From Thioploca sp. (GTDB lineage Bacteria; Pseudomonadota; Gammaproteobacteria; Beggiatoales; Beggiatoaceae): DNA of 34,113 nucleotides. Position 1 is the first letter of the stretch. Each line of letters begins with the position of its first letter. The notes beneath the pieces were generated by a model that saw only the letters and a program-made list of their open reading frames with translations, was not told where the DNA came from and did not search any database. Positions 1 to 7,523 of the stretch are shown here, piece by piece. The stretch covers positions 1-34,113 of the forward strand of contig JAAUSR010000058.1 in the NCBI GenBank assembly GCA_012032555.1, written 5' to 3'. A program made the position numbers and the translations under genes.

Positions 1-168
1 TTGTGCCGCCATTGGTTTTGGGCATCCCATCGCCTCAAGAGTAACAAGGCCATTTTTCAACTCCAGTAAGGCTAACCGCTTGGGAATCGCAGTAATTTCA
101 TTAGATTTTTCCTCAATCGCTTCCTGTCCCAAAACTAAGCGATTTTGCCCTGCCCATGCACTGACCCT
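1..168 (-). mobile_element. ISAs1-family transposase fragment (partial, runs off left edge)
   Basis: Read on the minus strand, the frame ending at base 1 gives a stretch with VSAWAGQN, LVLGQEAIEEKSNEITAIP and LVTLEAMGC. This is the catalytic-core signature of ISAs1-type DDE transposases (usual form VSAWA..N.L.LGQ..V.EKSNEITAIP...L...G..VTIDAMGCQ). The Asp of the usual DAMGC is Glu here (EAMGC). Similarity stops abruptly upstream at about base 168, so the N-terminal half is absent; the rest of the C-terminus lies outside the window. It is best seen as a remnant of an insertion sequence. No terminal inverted repeat can be assigned. Confidence 0.75.
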
Positions 169-175
169 AGGCAAC

Positions 176-205
176 GGATTACGAGGTGCCAACCTCGGGC
201 AATCC
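176..205. repeat. Imperfect palindrome (hairpin repeat)
   Basis: The arms GGATT-A-CGAGGT (176-187) and ACCTCG-GGC-AATCC (192-205) pair around a 4-base loop. It sits exactly where similarity to the transposase ends, so it may be a separate small repeat that replaced the 5' part of the IS. Its function is unknown. Confidence 0.5.
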
Positions 206-325
206 TCGTTTGCAGAAACGCCTTGCTTAGTGTAATAGTTTTAAAATAAAATAAATTTCCAAAATTAGCTACGTTTCACTTCATCAACCTGGCGGTATTT
301 TCTCTTTTGAGAGGGGGATTTCACT

Positions 326-1072
326 ATGTTATTTTTGAAACAAAAACACGTCAAACGTCAAACGTCAAACGTCAAACGTCAAACGTCAAACGAAAATAGC
401 GTAAATACCTTGACGCCGCTGTCAAGTGTTATTACCAAGATTATCCTGGTCATTGACGATGATGTATATACTGATTTTAATTTAATAATCAATATTTTAA
501 ATAAGTTAGGTTTGGAGGTCATTGTTGCGCATGGCGCTCAAGAGGAACTGATCAAAACACAAGTGTTATCGAATATTACCCTACCTGATGTCAATCAGCT
601 TATTCATGAACAGGAAATATTAATAGGAGTAACCACCCCTCCCGAAACGGACCAATTGTTTCGACAAATAGCAGAATATTTAGCGGTTTCTGAGCCTACC
701 TCTTCAAGATCTCAACCCTTAGCGACCGCCCACCTCCCATTCGTCTATAAGGCACGGAATTTATTATTAGCGCACAGGCAAGACCCCCCTTCCTTAAAAC
801 AATTAGCCCACACCGTCGGGACAAATCACACGAAACTTTCGAAAGCCTTCCAACAAACCTTTGGGATGACCGTGTTTGCCTATTTACGTGAATGCCGTTT
901 AGCTAAGGCGCAATGTCTGTTACACCAAAGTATCTTCTCTATTCAACAAATAGCCGACACCATCGGTTATCAAAATCACAGCGCTTTTACCGCGACCTTC
1001 AGGCAGCGTTTTGGATTAACCCCGCGCCAATATCGTCAAACCTTAAATTGTGACGCAAACGATAGAAATTGA
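326..1072 (+). CDS. AraC-family transcriptional regulator with a truncated receiver-like N-terminus
   Basis: This is a 248-residue DNA-binding regulator. Residues about 142-240 form a complete AraC double helix-turn-helix of the PchR type, with ARNLLL, PPSLKQLAHTVG, KLSKAFQQTFG, VFAYLRECRL and, in the second HTH, IQQIADTIGYQNHSAFTATF followed by RFGLTPRQYR. Residues 38-90 resemble the first half of a response-regulator receiver (ILVIDDD at 40-46, NILNKLGLEVIVAH), but the usual phosphoacceptor strand is missing and the domain is about 60 residues too short, so phosphorylation control is doubtful. The ATG is supported by GAGGGGG about 8 bases upstream. Residues 9-22 are two copies of VKRQTSN, encoded by six heptamers just after the start; a change in heptamer number would shift the frame. 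Targets are unknown. Confidence 0.85.
   Translation: MLFLKQKHVKRQTSNVKRQTSNENSVNTLTPLSSVITKIILVIDDDVYTDFNLIINILNKLGLEVIVAHGAQEELIKTQVLSNITLPDVNQLIHEQEILIGVTTPPETDQLFRQIAEYLAVSEPTSSRSQPLATAHLPFVYKARNLLLAHRQDPPSLKQLAHTVGTNHTKLSKAFQQTFGMTVFAYLRECRLAKAQCLLHQSIFSIQQIADTIGYQNHSAFTATFRQRFGLTPRQYRQTLNCDANDRN
349..390. repeat. Six perfect tandem copies of the heptamer CGTCAAA
   Basis: Six uninterrupted 7-bp units lie 23 bases after the ATG of the AraC regulator. Because 7 is not a multiple of 3, gain or loss of one or two units puts the rest of the gene out of frame; only changes by three units (21 bp, 7 residues) keep it. This is the layout of a contingency (phase-variable) locus. Variation itself is inferred, not seen. 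Confidence 0.9.
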
Positions 1073-1297
1073 GACGCAAACGGCAGTTTAGGCGGATAAA
1101 GTATGTTAACCTTTTCCCATTCCCAATTTGATTCAAGTGGAATGCAATCTAGATGTGTTAACATCAAATGAGACGAACTGACAGTTGATGCAATTAGAAC
1201 TGCGTTTTTATGCCCACATTTGGGAATGAGGAAGTCCACTTTTCACGGCAAATAGTGGGTAACACTGTGCTAAATTATGGAGGAAAAAGTTGAGATT

Positions 1298-2020
1298 ATG
1301 ATTAATTTAATTAAGCGATTAACTTTTCATATTAGTTTTTTAATATTGTTGCCTATGGTTGGTTATGCTGATAAAGGATGTCCACGTTCTGCTACTGCTG
1401 AAGAAATCAACCAAATTGTATCTACTAATTTAAATGCGTGGAATGGAACAATTAGATTATTAGATTGGATAACTGAAAAACATCCAGTTAATGATTCATC
1501 AACACCGGTATTTTTCCCTTCAATTCCTGACGCAATCAGGATGCAACAAGGGAAAACTGGAGAGCCAATTATTTTAGAAAAGGCATTTCAAGTTTATACT
1601 CTTCTTCCTGATAAAATCCAAAATTACAAAAAAGATGATGGATTTTTATCTCTCACTGATTTCACCGGTACTGGGTTAGTTCCCGCTTTTATCGGGAAAA
1701 GACCCGTCGCTCTCATAGAGATAAGTTGCATAGGGAATCAATTAGAGATTGTAGGCGTTGGCGCCAAACCGCTAGCAGAGGCACTGGTTTCTTTTGAAAG
1801 TTCAATAAGGCCAACTTCCTTCAAAGAACAACGCTTTGTTAGAACATATTAGCCAATGGGTGACTTTGTTGCAACAGAACAAGATAGGGGTGAAGTGATC
1901 TATCCATTAACCTTTACAGAAGAATATTTAGCAATCCAATCTGTGGATGAAGAGGGTGGCTATACACCCGATAATGTCATGACAGTTCTTAGTTCTAAAT
2001 TGCTAAAGGAAGTTAATTAA
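1298..2020 (+). pseudogene. Exported protein, paralogue of the 3023-3847 gene, interrupted by an in-frame TAG
   Basis: I do not recognise the family. The ATG at 1298 starts a typical Sec signal peptide (basic MINLIKR, hydrophobic core, GYA cleavage site) with GGAGG at 1279-1283; an in-frame ATG at 1277 is also possible but overlaps that ribosome site. The reading frame stops at TAG 1850-1852, then continues in the same frame without another stop to TAA at 2018-2020. The part after the TAG aligns without gaps to the downstream paralogue (for example EVIYPL here, TLIYPL there; EGGYTPDNV against LGGYKASEV), with the TAG facing a proline. So the gene is one unit of about 240 codons with a nonsense codon. 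Shared traits are TAEEI near the mature N-terminus, VYT, IQNY and a conserved Cys in the EISC/EIHC strand. The protease gene follows after 13 bases, probably in the same operon. Confidence 0.7.
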
Positions 2021-2033
2021 GGAGGATATGGAT

Positions 2034-2369
2034 ATGCGAAAACTTTATCAATTAACGCATTGGTTATTTACATCTGTACTATTTTTATATGGTTATTACG
2101 CACAGGCGGGTATATTACCGGTTCCACTCCGGTTTCAAGAACAAACCAATTGGTGTTGGGCTGCAACCTCGCAAGGGATATTAAATTATTTTGAGAATAA
2201 CCCAACACAATGCCAGATAGCAAATTGGGCTTTATTTCGATCAGATTGTTGTGTAACTCCACTTCCAACGGGATGTAACGTAGTAAACTCTTTATATTCC
2301 ACCCCTGGTAGTATTCAGGGTATCCTCCAAAATTTCGGTGCAATAGTACAGGCCAAGCGAGCGTTTTAA
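2034..2369 (+). pseudogene. Papain-like cysteine protease (AvrRpt2/C70-like), 5' part with catalytic Cys
   Basis: This is the first part of an exported protease whose frame is broken near 2350. The ATG at 2034 is preferred over 2028 because GGAGG (2021-2025) then has an 8-base spacing. Residues 1-24 are a signal peptide ending YAQA. QEQTNWCWAA carries the nucleophile Cys41 with the Gln-x-x-x-x/Trp context of papain-like AvrRpt2-type enzymes, followed by QCQIANW and a CC pair. In this frame the protein ends at TAA 2367-2369, before the catalytic His. One base appears to be missing around 2349-2351 (GTA CA- GGC CAA), so this piece alone cannot be an active protease. Substrate is unknown; its neighbours are two related exported proteins. 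Confidence 0.75.
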
Positions 2370-2956
2370 GTCCTGCAACTACTGTGGCTGAGATGAATGC
2401 AGGTCGCCCATTTGTGATGAGATGGGGATGGACTGCTGGAGGTGGACACTTTTTAACTACTAAAGGATTCATAGGTTCTAATAACAATGGGTTAATGTAT
2501 ATCAATGATCCATGGAATGGGGAAAGAATGATGAATTATAATGCCGTTGTTAGCGATCCTACCCACCAATGGACACACACTTTAAGCATAACGGGTAGGA
2601 CGATGCCTTCAGTCAATATAAGTGTAAATAGTAATGAGGGTCCCACCATGAGTGCAACCTCCTCAACTAATCTCAATGTAAATATTACTCTCAATCCCAA
2701 TGGACGTAGCGATTGGGCAGATTGGTGGGTTGGTTATGATCTCAACGGGATTAGGTATTATCTTACTGCGGCAGGTACAGTAACGACTACACCGACAACT
2801 TGGAGACAAGCTCAATTGAGTGCGACTAATCAAAGTGTTTATAATGGTACATTACCGGTGGGTACTTATGCTATGTATTTTGCAGTTGATCTAACTAGAA
2901 ATGGCATTTTAGATGGAAATATTTACTGGGATATGATAACAGTTCAAGTAAACTAA
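2351..2956 (+). pseudogene. Papain-like cysteine protease, 3' part with catalytic His/Asn and C-terminal beta domain
   Basis: This continues the 2034 gene in the next frame. From GGC at 2351 it reads GQASVLSPATTVAEMNAGRP, which joins smoothly onto the end of the first part. AGRPFVMRWGW, then GGGHFL (catalytic His) and YINDPW (Asn/Asp) complete the papain-like triad. After about residue 100 of this piece comes a separate beta-rich domain, with SDWADWWVGYDLNG, PVGTYAMYFAVDL and NGILDGNIYWD. Such C-terminal domains are common on exported proteins of large sulfur bacteria (recollection, not searched). A GTG at 2384 could start a shorter product but has no clear ribosome site and would lack Cys41. 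Repaired, the whole enzyme would be about 308 residues. Confidence 0.72.
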
Positions 2957-3022
2957 GCTAAAATAATTAAGTGGGTTACGCACAATAATCCGCTTAATTT
3001 AGAAAATGAGGAGATATTTAAT

Positions 3023-3847
3023 ATGATGACGACAAAATTGCTCGTACCCGTTTCGATCATGATGTATTTTTTAACTAATCAAATATTATTAGCAGATGAA
3101 TTATGCGATCACATGACTGCTGAAGAAATAAGTCAATTCGCAGTGGCACATCTGGATGATTGGAAAGGTTCTATTCTAATGCAATCCTCTTTTTCTCCAG
3201 AAAGCACAGAATATTCTAAATTTGTGCAAGAAAGACCCTTCCCAGTTTATACAATCACATCGGAAAGCATTCAAAACTATGCGACTCAAGGTACTTTCGA
3301 ATCCACATTGACACTAAGAGGAATGTGGTATGTCCCCGTGTTAACAACAGATAGCTTACTGGAAATTCATTGCCAAGCGGGTAGTTTAGATATTACCGGT
3401 CTTATGAGTAACAGTCAAATGGCTGAGCAAATAAATAAGCTAAGCGAACAAGTGGACTTAGCGCTAACTAAGAATTGGATGGTTCGTATAGAGCCCACTT
3501 ACCGCTTTTTTCTGGCTTTAGAAAGCAATACAGAAACTCTTATTTATCCTCTGGCTGATTCTTTTAATCAGTATATTACACTTAAGCCCATAGACAGTTT
3601 AGGGGGTTACAAAGCCTCAGAAGTGCTTTTACTCATAGCAACCGAATTTTTAAAGACAGCCAATGCAGTCAGTATCTCACCTGAATTAAACATTCATATT
3701 CCTAAAGCGTTTTATGAAGAAGAGCCTGTTGCTGGAGGATTCCCACCAACATTGTGGGTTAACATGAAATATTTACCTAATTCTGAGAACCGATTGTTAT
3801 TTGAGGTGACTGAGTATGGGCCAAATGGGAACGGTTTTACCCGTTAA
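3023..3847 (+). CDS. Exported protein of unknown function, intact paralogue of the 1298-2020 gene
   Basis: The 274-residue protein has a signal peptide (MMTTKLLVPVSIMMYF..., cleavage near LLADE). The start is supported by GAGGAG about 9 bases before ATG 3023. Over about 210 residues it parallels the broken upstream gene: TAEEI at mature positions 8-12, VYTI, IQNY, LLEIHC with a conserved Cys, TLIYPL and LGGYKASEV. It then adds about 45 residues absent from the paralogue (NIHIPKAFYEEEPV...). A second Cys just after the signal peptide could pair with the Cys in EIHC. With the papain-like protease between the two copies, roles such as inhibitor, pro-domain in trans or substrate are conceivable, but nothing in the sequence proves one. 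It is not recognised as a named family. Confidence 0.75.
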   Translation: MMTTKLLVPVSIMMYFLTNQILLADELCDHMTAEEISQFAVAHLDDWKGSILMQSSFSPESTEYSKFVQERPFPVYTITSESIQNYATQGTFESTLTLRGMWYVPVLTTDSLLEIHCQAGSLDITGLMSNSQMAEQINKLSEQVDLALTKNWMVRIEPTYRFFLALESNTETLIYPLADSFNQYITLKPIDSLGGYKASEVLLLIATEFLKTANAVSISPELNIHIPKAFYEEEPVAGGFPPTLWVNMKYLPNSENRLLFEVTEYGPNGNGFTR

Positions 3848-3970
3848 AACGCTTGAATGATATACCCATATAAAGAAGCGGTTTGATACGCTTAAATTTG
3901 AAACCTTACTTTGATTTAACTAAATGAACGTTATGACTGCTCTTAAATTTCCCATTAGCAAGCGTAGCCA

Positions 3971-4036
3971 CAATGCCATTAAGTTAAGGTAGGGTGCGTA
4001 GAACGCACCCTAATTCGGCTTAACTTAATGGCATTG
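3971..4036. mobile_element. MITE-like element, copy 1 (18-bp perfect terminal inverted repeats)
   Basis: CAATGCCATTAAGTTAAG (3971-3988) is repeated perfectly inverted at 4019-4036. The 30-bp core is itself a hairpin: AGGGTGCG, five bases, CGCACCCT (3990-4010). A second element at 33818-33887 has nearly the same ends but a different core. The pattern suggests a short non-autonomous transposon or paired transposon ends. No transposase for it lies in the window, and I see no clear target-site duplication. Confidence 0.65.
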
Positions 4037-4044
4037 AAGCACGA

Positions 4045-4240
4045 GTAGGCTGGGTTGAGGAACGAAACCCAGCTTATTCTGAGGGCAGAATGAATATTCT
4101 CATCTCTCATTGAAGTTAACCTAACCGGGTTTACCGAATTTATAGTAAATATATTCAAGCTGATATACCTAATCTTTTCTTATCACGAACTCATGAATAA
4201 CTAAACTCTCAGCTGGGTTTCGTTCCTCAACCTAGCCTAC
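4045..4240. repeat. Pair of inverted 30-bp repeats, each a short palindrome
   Basis: The unit at 4045-4074 (GTAGGCTGGGTTGAGGAACG, then AAACCCAGCT) recurs inverted at 4211-4240 with one mismatch. Each unit folds on itself through CTGGGTT and AACCCAG. The 136 bases between have no gene. It may be a small mobile repeat or two REP-like units in opposite orientation. Confidence 0.6.
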
Positions 4241-4476
4241 ATGCTTCTAACATTTGAGGGTCATTCAATTGATAAACATTAATACCGTTTCCCCTTTTGG
4301 CAAGAATGGCTCGTAACACACTCAGATCACGAAGATGATCGGTGACATGATGTAAATATCAACTTGGAAAATCGGGTAGGTAGGAGGCATTTTACCCGGG
4401 CTACTGGTCTTAATTAAACTAAAATACAAGGTTGCCCCTCTCAATTTAACCAGATTAGTCGAGTAGTATTGAGTAA

Positions 4477-5214
4477 TTATACATCTAGTGTTTGTCCATT
4501 AATATTTTTACTATCTGGACCCATTAAATACAGGTAGACCGGCATGATGGTTTCGGGTAGCGGTAAAGTAGTTGGGTCTTCACCGGGATAAGCATTGGCT
4601 CGTAATGCCGTGCGCACTGCACCGGGATTAATCGCATTAACTCGAATAGCGGTATTATTTTCTAATTCATCCGCCAAAATTTGCATTATTCCATTAAGGG
4701 CAAATTTAGAGGTCGCATAGGCCCCCCAATAAGCTCGTCCCTTTTGCCCAACCGGAGCAGAAGTAAACACAATCGAAGCATCCATTGATTTTTTCATCAG
4801 GTTTAGACAAGCTTGGGTTAATAAAAAGGGGGCATGAAGATTAACCTGCATGACTTGATACCATAGTGTAATATCATAATGTTCTAGTGGGGTAAGTACT
4901 CCTAATTGACTGGCATTATGTAATAACCCATCGAGTTGTCCAAATTCTTTTTCTACGGTGTTAGCGAGTTGTTTATAGTCATTAGAACTAGCACCTTCCA
5001 AATTCATTGGATAAATAGCTGCCTGAGGATGACCCGCTTGTTCAATTTCATCATATACCGCTTCTAATTTGCGGATAGTACGTCCCAGTAAAATGACGGT
5101 TGCGCCATGGGCAGCAAAACTTTTAGCGGCAGCACAACCAATTCCGTCACCCGCCCCAGTGACCAGAATAACACGACCAGTGAGTAAAGTAGCAGGAGGA
5201 GTATAATTCATCAT
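4477..5214 (-). CDS. yciK: YciK-like short-chain dehydrogenase/reductase
   Basis: This is a 245-residue classical SDR, probably an NADP(H)-dependent cytoplasmic oxidoreductase; the physiological substrate of YciK proteins is not established. Visible motifs are TGAGDGIG at residues 19-26 (nucleotide-binding TGxxxGxG), HNAS at 99-102, Ser152, and the catalytic pair Tyr166 and Lys170 in YATSK. NPGAVRTALRANAYPGEDP and IMPVYLYLMG are typical of YciK rather than of FabG. The protein ends GQTLDV, a few residues shorter than E. coli YciK, which has an extra basic tail. There is no obvious Shine-Dalgarno sequence, and two adjacent ATGs could serve as start. It lies 31 bases downstream of nadB on the same strand and may be cotranscribed with it. 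Confidence 0.85.
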   Translation of the reverse strand: MMNYTPPATLLTGRVILVTGAGDGIGCAAAKSFAAHGATVILLGRTIRKLEAVYDEIEQAGHPQAAIYPMNLEGASSNDYKQLANTVEKEFGQLDGLLHNASQLGVLTPLEHYDITLWYQVMQVNLHAPFLLTQACLNLMKKSMDASIVFTSAPVGQKGRAYWGAYATSKFALNGIMQILADELENNTAIRVNAINPGAVRTALRANAYPGEDPTTLPLPETIMPVYLYLMGPDSKNINGQTLDV

Positions 5215-5245
5215 AATTAATCAAAGTAATTTTTTAATGGATAAC

Positions 5246-6850
5246 CTAATTATCTAGGCTAGGTGTCAGTATAGTGTTATAGGTAATCGCTTCTGGTTCC
5301 GGGTAATCCAGAGTATAGTGTAAACCTCGACTTTCCTGACGTTGCAAGGCAGAACGAATGATTAAATCAGCAACTAACATGAGGTTACGCAGTTCGATCA
5401 AATCATTACTAACTCGGAAATTACTATAATATTCAGTAATTTCGCTTTGTAACATATCAATTCGACGTTTAGCGCGCTGCAACCGCTTAGTGGTTCGGAC
5501 AATACCCACATAATCCCACATAAATCGGCGTAACTCTTCCCAATTATGGGAAACTACCACTTCTTCATCGGAATCAGTCACCCGACTTTCATCCCAAGCG
5601 GGTAAAGCCGGTGGCCAAGGTACGGTGTTTAGCTGAGCGAGTATATCTAGACTGGCGGTATGTGCAAAAACCAAACATTCTAACAAAGAGTTACTGGCCA
5701 TTCGATTAGCACCATGTAATCCGGTAAAAGCTACTTCTCCGATGGCATATAATCCTTCAATATCTGTCTGTCCATATCGATTAGTCATCACTCCACCACA
5801 AGTATAATGAGCGGCTGGTACCACCGGAATTGGCTGTTTAACTATATCATAACCTAAATCAAGACAACGTTGATAAATATTAGGAAAATGTTCAATAATA
5901 AATTGTGCCGGTTTATGGCTGATATCAAGCAATACGTAGTCACAACCGCAGCGTTTCATTTCATGGTCGATTGCGCGGGCTACAATGTCTCGTGGTGCTA
6001 ATTCTGCGCGTGGATCAAATTGATTCATAAAAGCAGTTCCATCGGGTAACCATAATCGCCCCCCTTCACCACGCAGGGCTTCACTAATTAAAAATGATTT
6101 TGCCTGGGGATGATATAAACAAGTGGGATGAAATTGGATAAATTCCATATTAACTACTCGACAACCGCTTCGCCAAGCCATGGCAATCCCATCACCAGTA
6201 GCTACATCTGGATTACTGGTGTATAAGTAAACTTTACCAGCACCCCCAGTAGCGAGTACCACAAAACGGGCACGGATGACCTGGATTTGTGCGGTGTCGC
6301 GATTAAAAACATAAGCCCCTAAACAGCGTGAAGTGCTTAAACCAATTTTCTTTCCGGTGATTAAATCGATAGCCAGATGGCGTTCTAACAAGCGAATTCG
6401 AGGGTTGAGCGTTACCTGAGCTAGCAAAGTTGAAACAATAGCGCGTCCAGTAGCATCTTCAGCGTGAATGACCCGACGATGACTATGGCCACCTTCACGA
6501 GTTAAGTGGTAATTGATGTTGCCCTTAAAGTCAGTTGCTTGAGTAAATGGCATACCCAGTTGAATGAGCCAAGCAATCCGTTCTGGACCGTGGGAGACAG
6601 TCCATTTGACTATATCTGGATCACATAAACCGGCACCGGCATTCAAGGTATCTTCAATATGAGAGTCTAATGAATCTTCTTTACTCAATACAGCAGAAAT
6701 ACCACCTTGAGCATAGTGGGTGTTACTGGTATCAAGGGCTGCTTTGGAAATAACCATGATATTAGCGTGTTCAGCCAGTTCTAATGCTAAGCTAAGTCCA
6801 GCCGCACCACTGCCGATAATTAAAACATCTACTTCAGTTGGTTGAGTCAT
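5246..6850 (-). CDS. nadB: L-aspartate oxidase
   Basis: The enzyme oxidises L-aspartate to iminoaspartate with FAD, the first step of de novo NAD synthesis; NadA, not in this window, uses the product. The 534 residues match the usual length of about 540. The FAD-binding Rossmann motif [17 protein letters not shown] is at about 11-27. [47 protein letters not shown] and [13 protein letters not shown] are family hallmarks, and [18 protein letters not shown] closes the FAD site. The helical C-terminal domain is complete. It is divergent from rseC, with 200 bases between. In many gammaproteobacteria nadB is divergent from rpoE; here rseC takes that place. Confidence 0.97.
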   Translation of the reverse strand: MTQPTEVDVLIIGSGAAGLSLALELAEHANIMVISKAALDTSNTHYAQGGISAVLSKEDSLDSHIEDTLNAGAGLCDPDIVKWTVSHGPERIAWLIQLGMPFTQATDFKGNINYHLTREGGHSHRRVIHAEDATGRAIVSTLLAQVTLNPRIRLLERHLAIDLITGKKIGLSTSRCLGAYVFNRDTAQIQVIRARFVVLATGGAGKVYLYTSNPDVATGDGIAMAWRSGCRVVNMEFIQFHPTCLYHPQAKSFLISEALRGEGGRLWLPDGTAFMNQFDPRAELAPRDIVARAIDHEMKRCGCDYVLLDISHKPAQFIIEHFPNIYQRCLDLGYDIVKQPIPVVPAAHYTCGGVMTNRYGQTDIEGLYAIGEVAFTGLHGANRMASNSLLECLVFAHTASLDILAQLNTVPWPPALPAWDESRVTDSDEEVVVSHNWEELRRFMWDYVGIVRTTKRLQRAKRRIDMLQSEITEYYSNFRVSNDLIELRNLMLVADLIIRSALQRQESRGLHYTLDYPEPEAITYNTILTPSLDN

Positions 6851-6986
6851 AGCAACTTAAATTCACTTTGAAAAGAGTCGAAATTGTTTATTATGGCATG
6901 GATAATTTGAAGTAAGTAGCTCCTTTTTTGCTGAAAAATTAATTTTACGTCGGGTATTTTTTTAAGTGAATTTCAGTTCATTTCCC

Positions 6987-7014
6987 TTTAGAATAAAAAA
7001 TATATCCCTATAAT
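6987..7014 (+). promoter_or_regulatory. Putative sigma-70 promoter for rseC-mucD
   Basis: TATAAT at 7009-7014 is a perfect -10 element; TTTAGA at 6987-6992 with a 16-base spacer is a weak -35 (4 of 6). Transcription would start about 30 bases before rseC. No sigma-E type GGAACTT/TCAAA pair was seen here. Confidence 0.4.
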
Positions 7015-7050
7015 GCCACTATTGACTGTGATAGATGACTAAAAATAGCC

Positions 7051-7500
7051 ATGATTGAAAAGCCAGGTGTTGTTATTCAGGTTGAAGATCAATTTGCCAT
7101 TGTACAAACGCTAGCGGATAGCAGTTGCCAGCACTGTGTTAATCACCAGGGGTGTGGTATGGCAAATTTAACTTCAATGCTTAAACCAAAATATGGTACA
7201 GTTAGAGTTGTCAATCCGTTGGCTGCGCAGGTTGGTGACCAAGTCATCATCGGTTTAGAAGAAAATGCTTTACTGAAAACTGCTTTGGTATTCTACTTAC
7301 TCCCTTTACTGGGTTTATTTAGTGGCGCAATCGGCTATGAAGGGATCATTGTCATCATGCAATGGCCTAGGCAAGAAATCTTAACAATCATGGCCAGTTT
7401 ACTGGGTTTATGGATGGGTTTACTTCAAGCGCAACGAATCAATGCTAAAATAGGCAAAGATACGCGCTATTACCCGATCATACTCAAGAAATTCGTTTAA
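7051..7500 (+). CDS. rseC: SoxR-reducing/sigma-E regulatory membrane protein RseC (MucC)
   Basis: A 149-residue inner-membrane protein of the RseC/MucC family, linked to sigma-E control and, in E. coli, to the Rsx system that reduces SoxR. The N-terminal soluble part has the family cysteine cluster Cys26, Cys29 and Cys35 (SSCQHCVNHQGCG), followed by a small beta region (VRVVNPLAAQVGDQVIIGL). Two membrane helices lie at about 75-95 and 109-127. There is no clear ribosome site before ATG 7051. It is followed after 23 bases by the periplasmic protease gene, as mucC-mucD in pseudomonads. The sigma factor and its anti-sigma factors (rpoE, rseA, rseB), which normally precede it, are not here. Confidence 0.9.
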   Translation: MIEKPGVVIQVEDQFAIVQTLADSSCQHCVNHQGCGMANLTSMLKPKYGTVRVVNPLAAQVGDQVIIGLEENALLKTALVFYLLPLLGLFSGAIGYEGIIVIMQWPRQEILTIMASLLGLWMGLLQAQRINAKIGKDTRYYPIILKKFV

Positions 7501-7523
7501 TTGTAATTAACTCAGGAGTTACT

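Larger units (their letters stand above)
3848..4476. other. Repeat-rich intergenic region without a gene
   Basis: No convincing coding sequence is visible in these 629 bases on either strand. It holds the MITE-like element at 3971-4036 and a pair of inverted 30-bp repeats (4045-4074 and 4211-4240). The last 236 bases, downstream of the minus-strand yciK-like gene, show no clear structure. Confidence 0.6.

Noticed and set aside
349-390. Possible CRISPR-like or iteron array
   Set aside because: Units are 7 bp with no spacers and lie inside a coding region; neither CRISPR nor an origin is supported.
1036-1239. 67-codon minus-strand frame after the AraC gene
   Set aside because: No ribosome site and no family similarity; it overlaps the end of a well-supported gene.
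2068-2505. 145-codon open frame on the minus strand
   Set aside because: It lies opposite the protease, whose motifs (QTNWCWAA, GGGHFL) are clear on the plus strand. No ribosome site and no recognisable protein.
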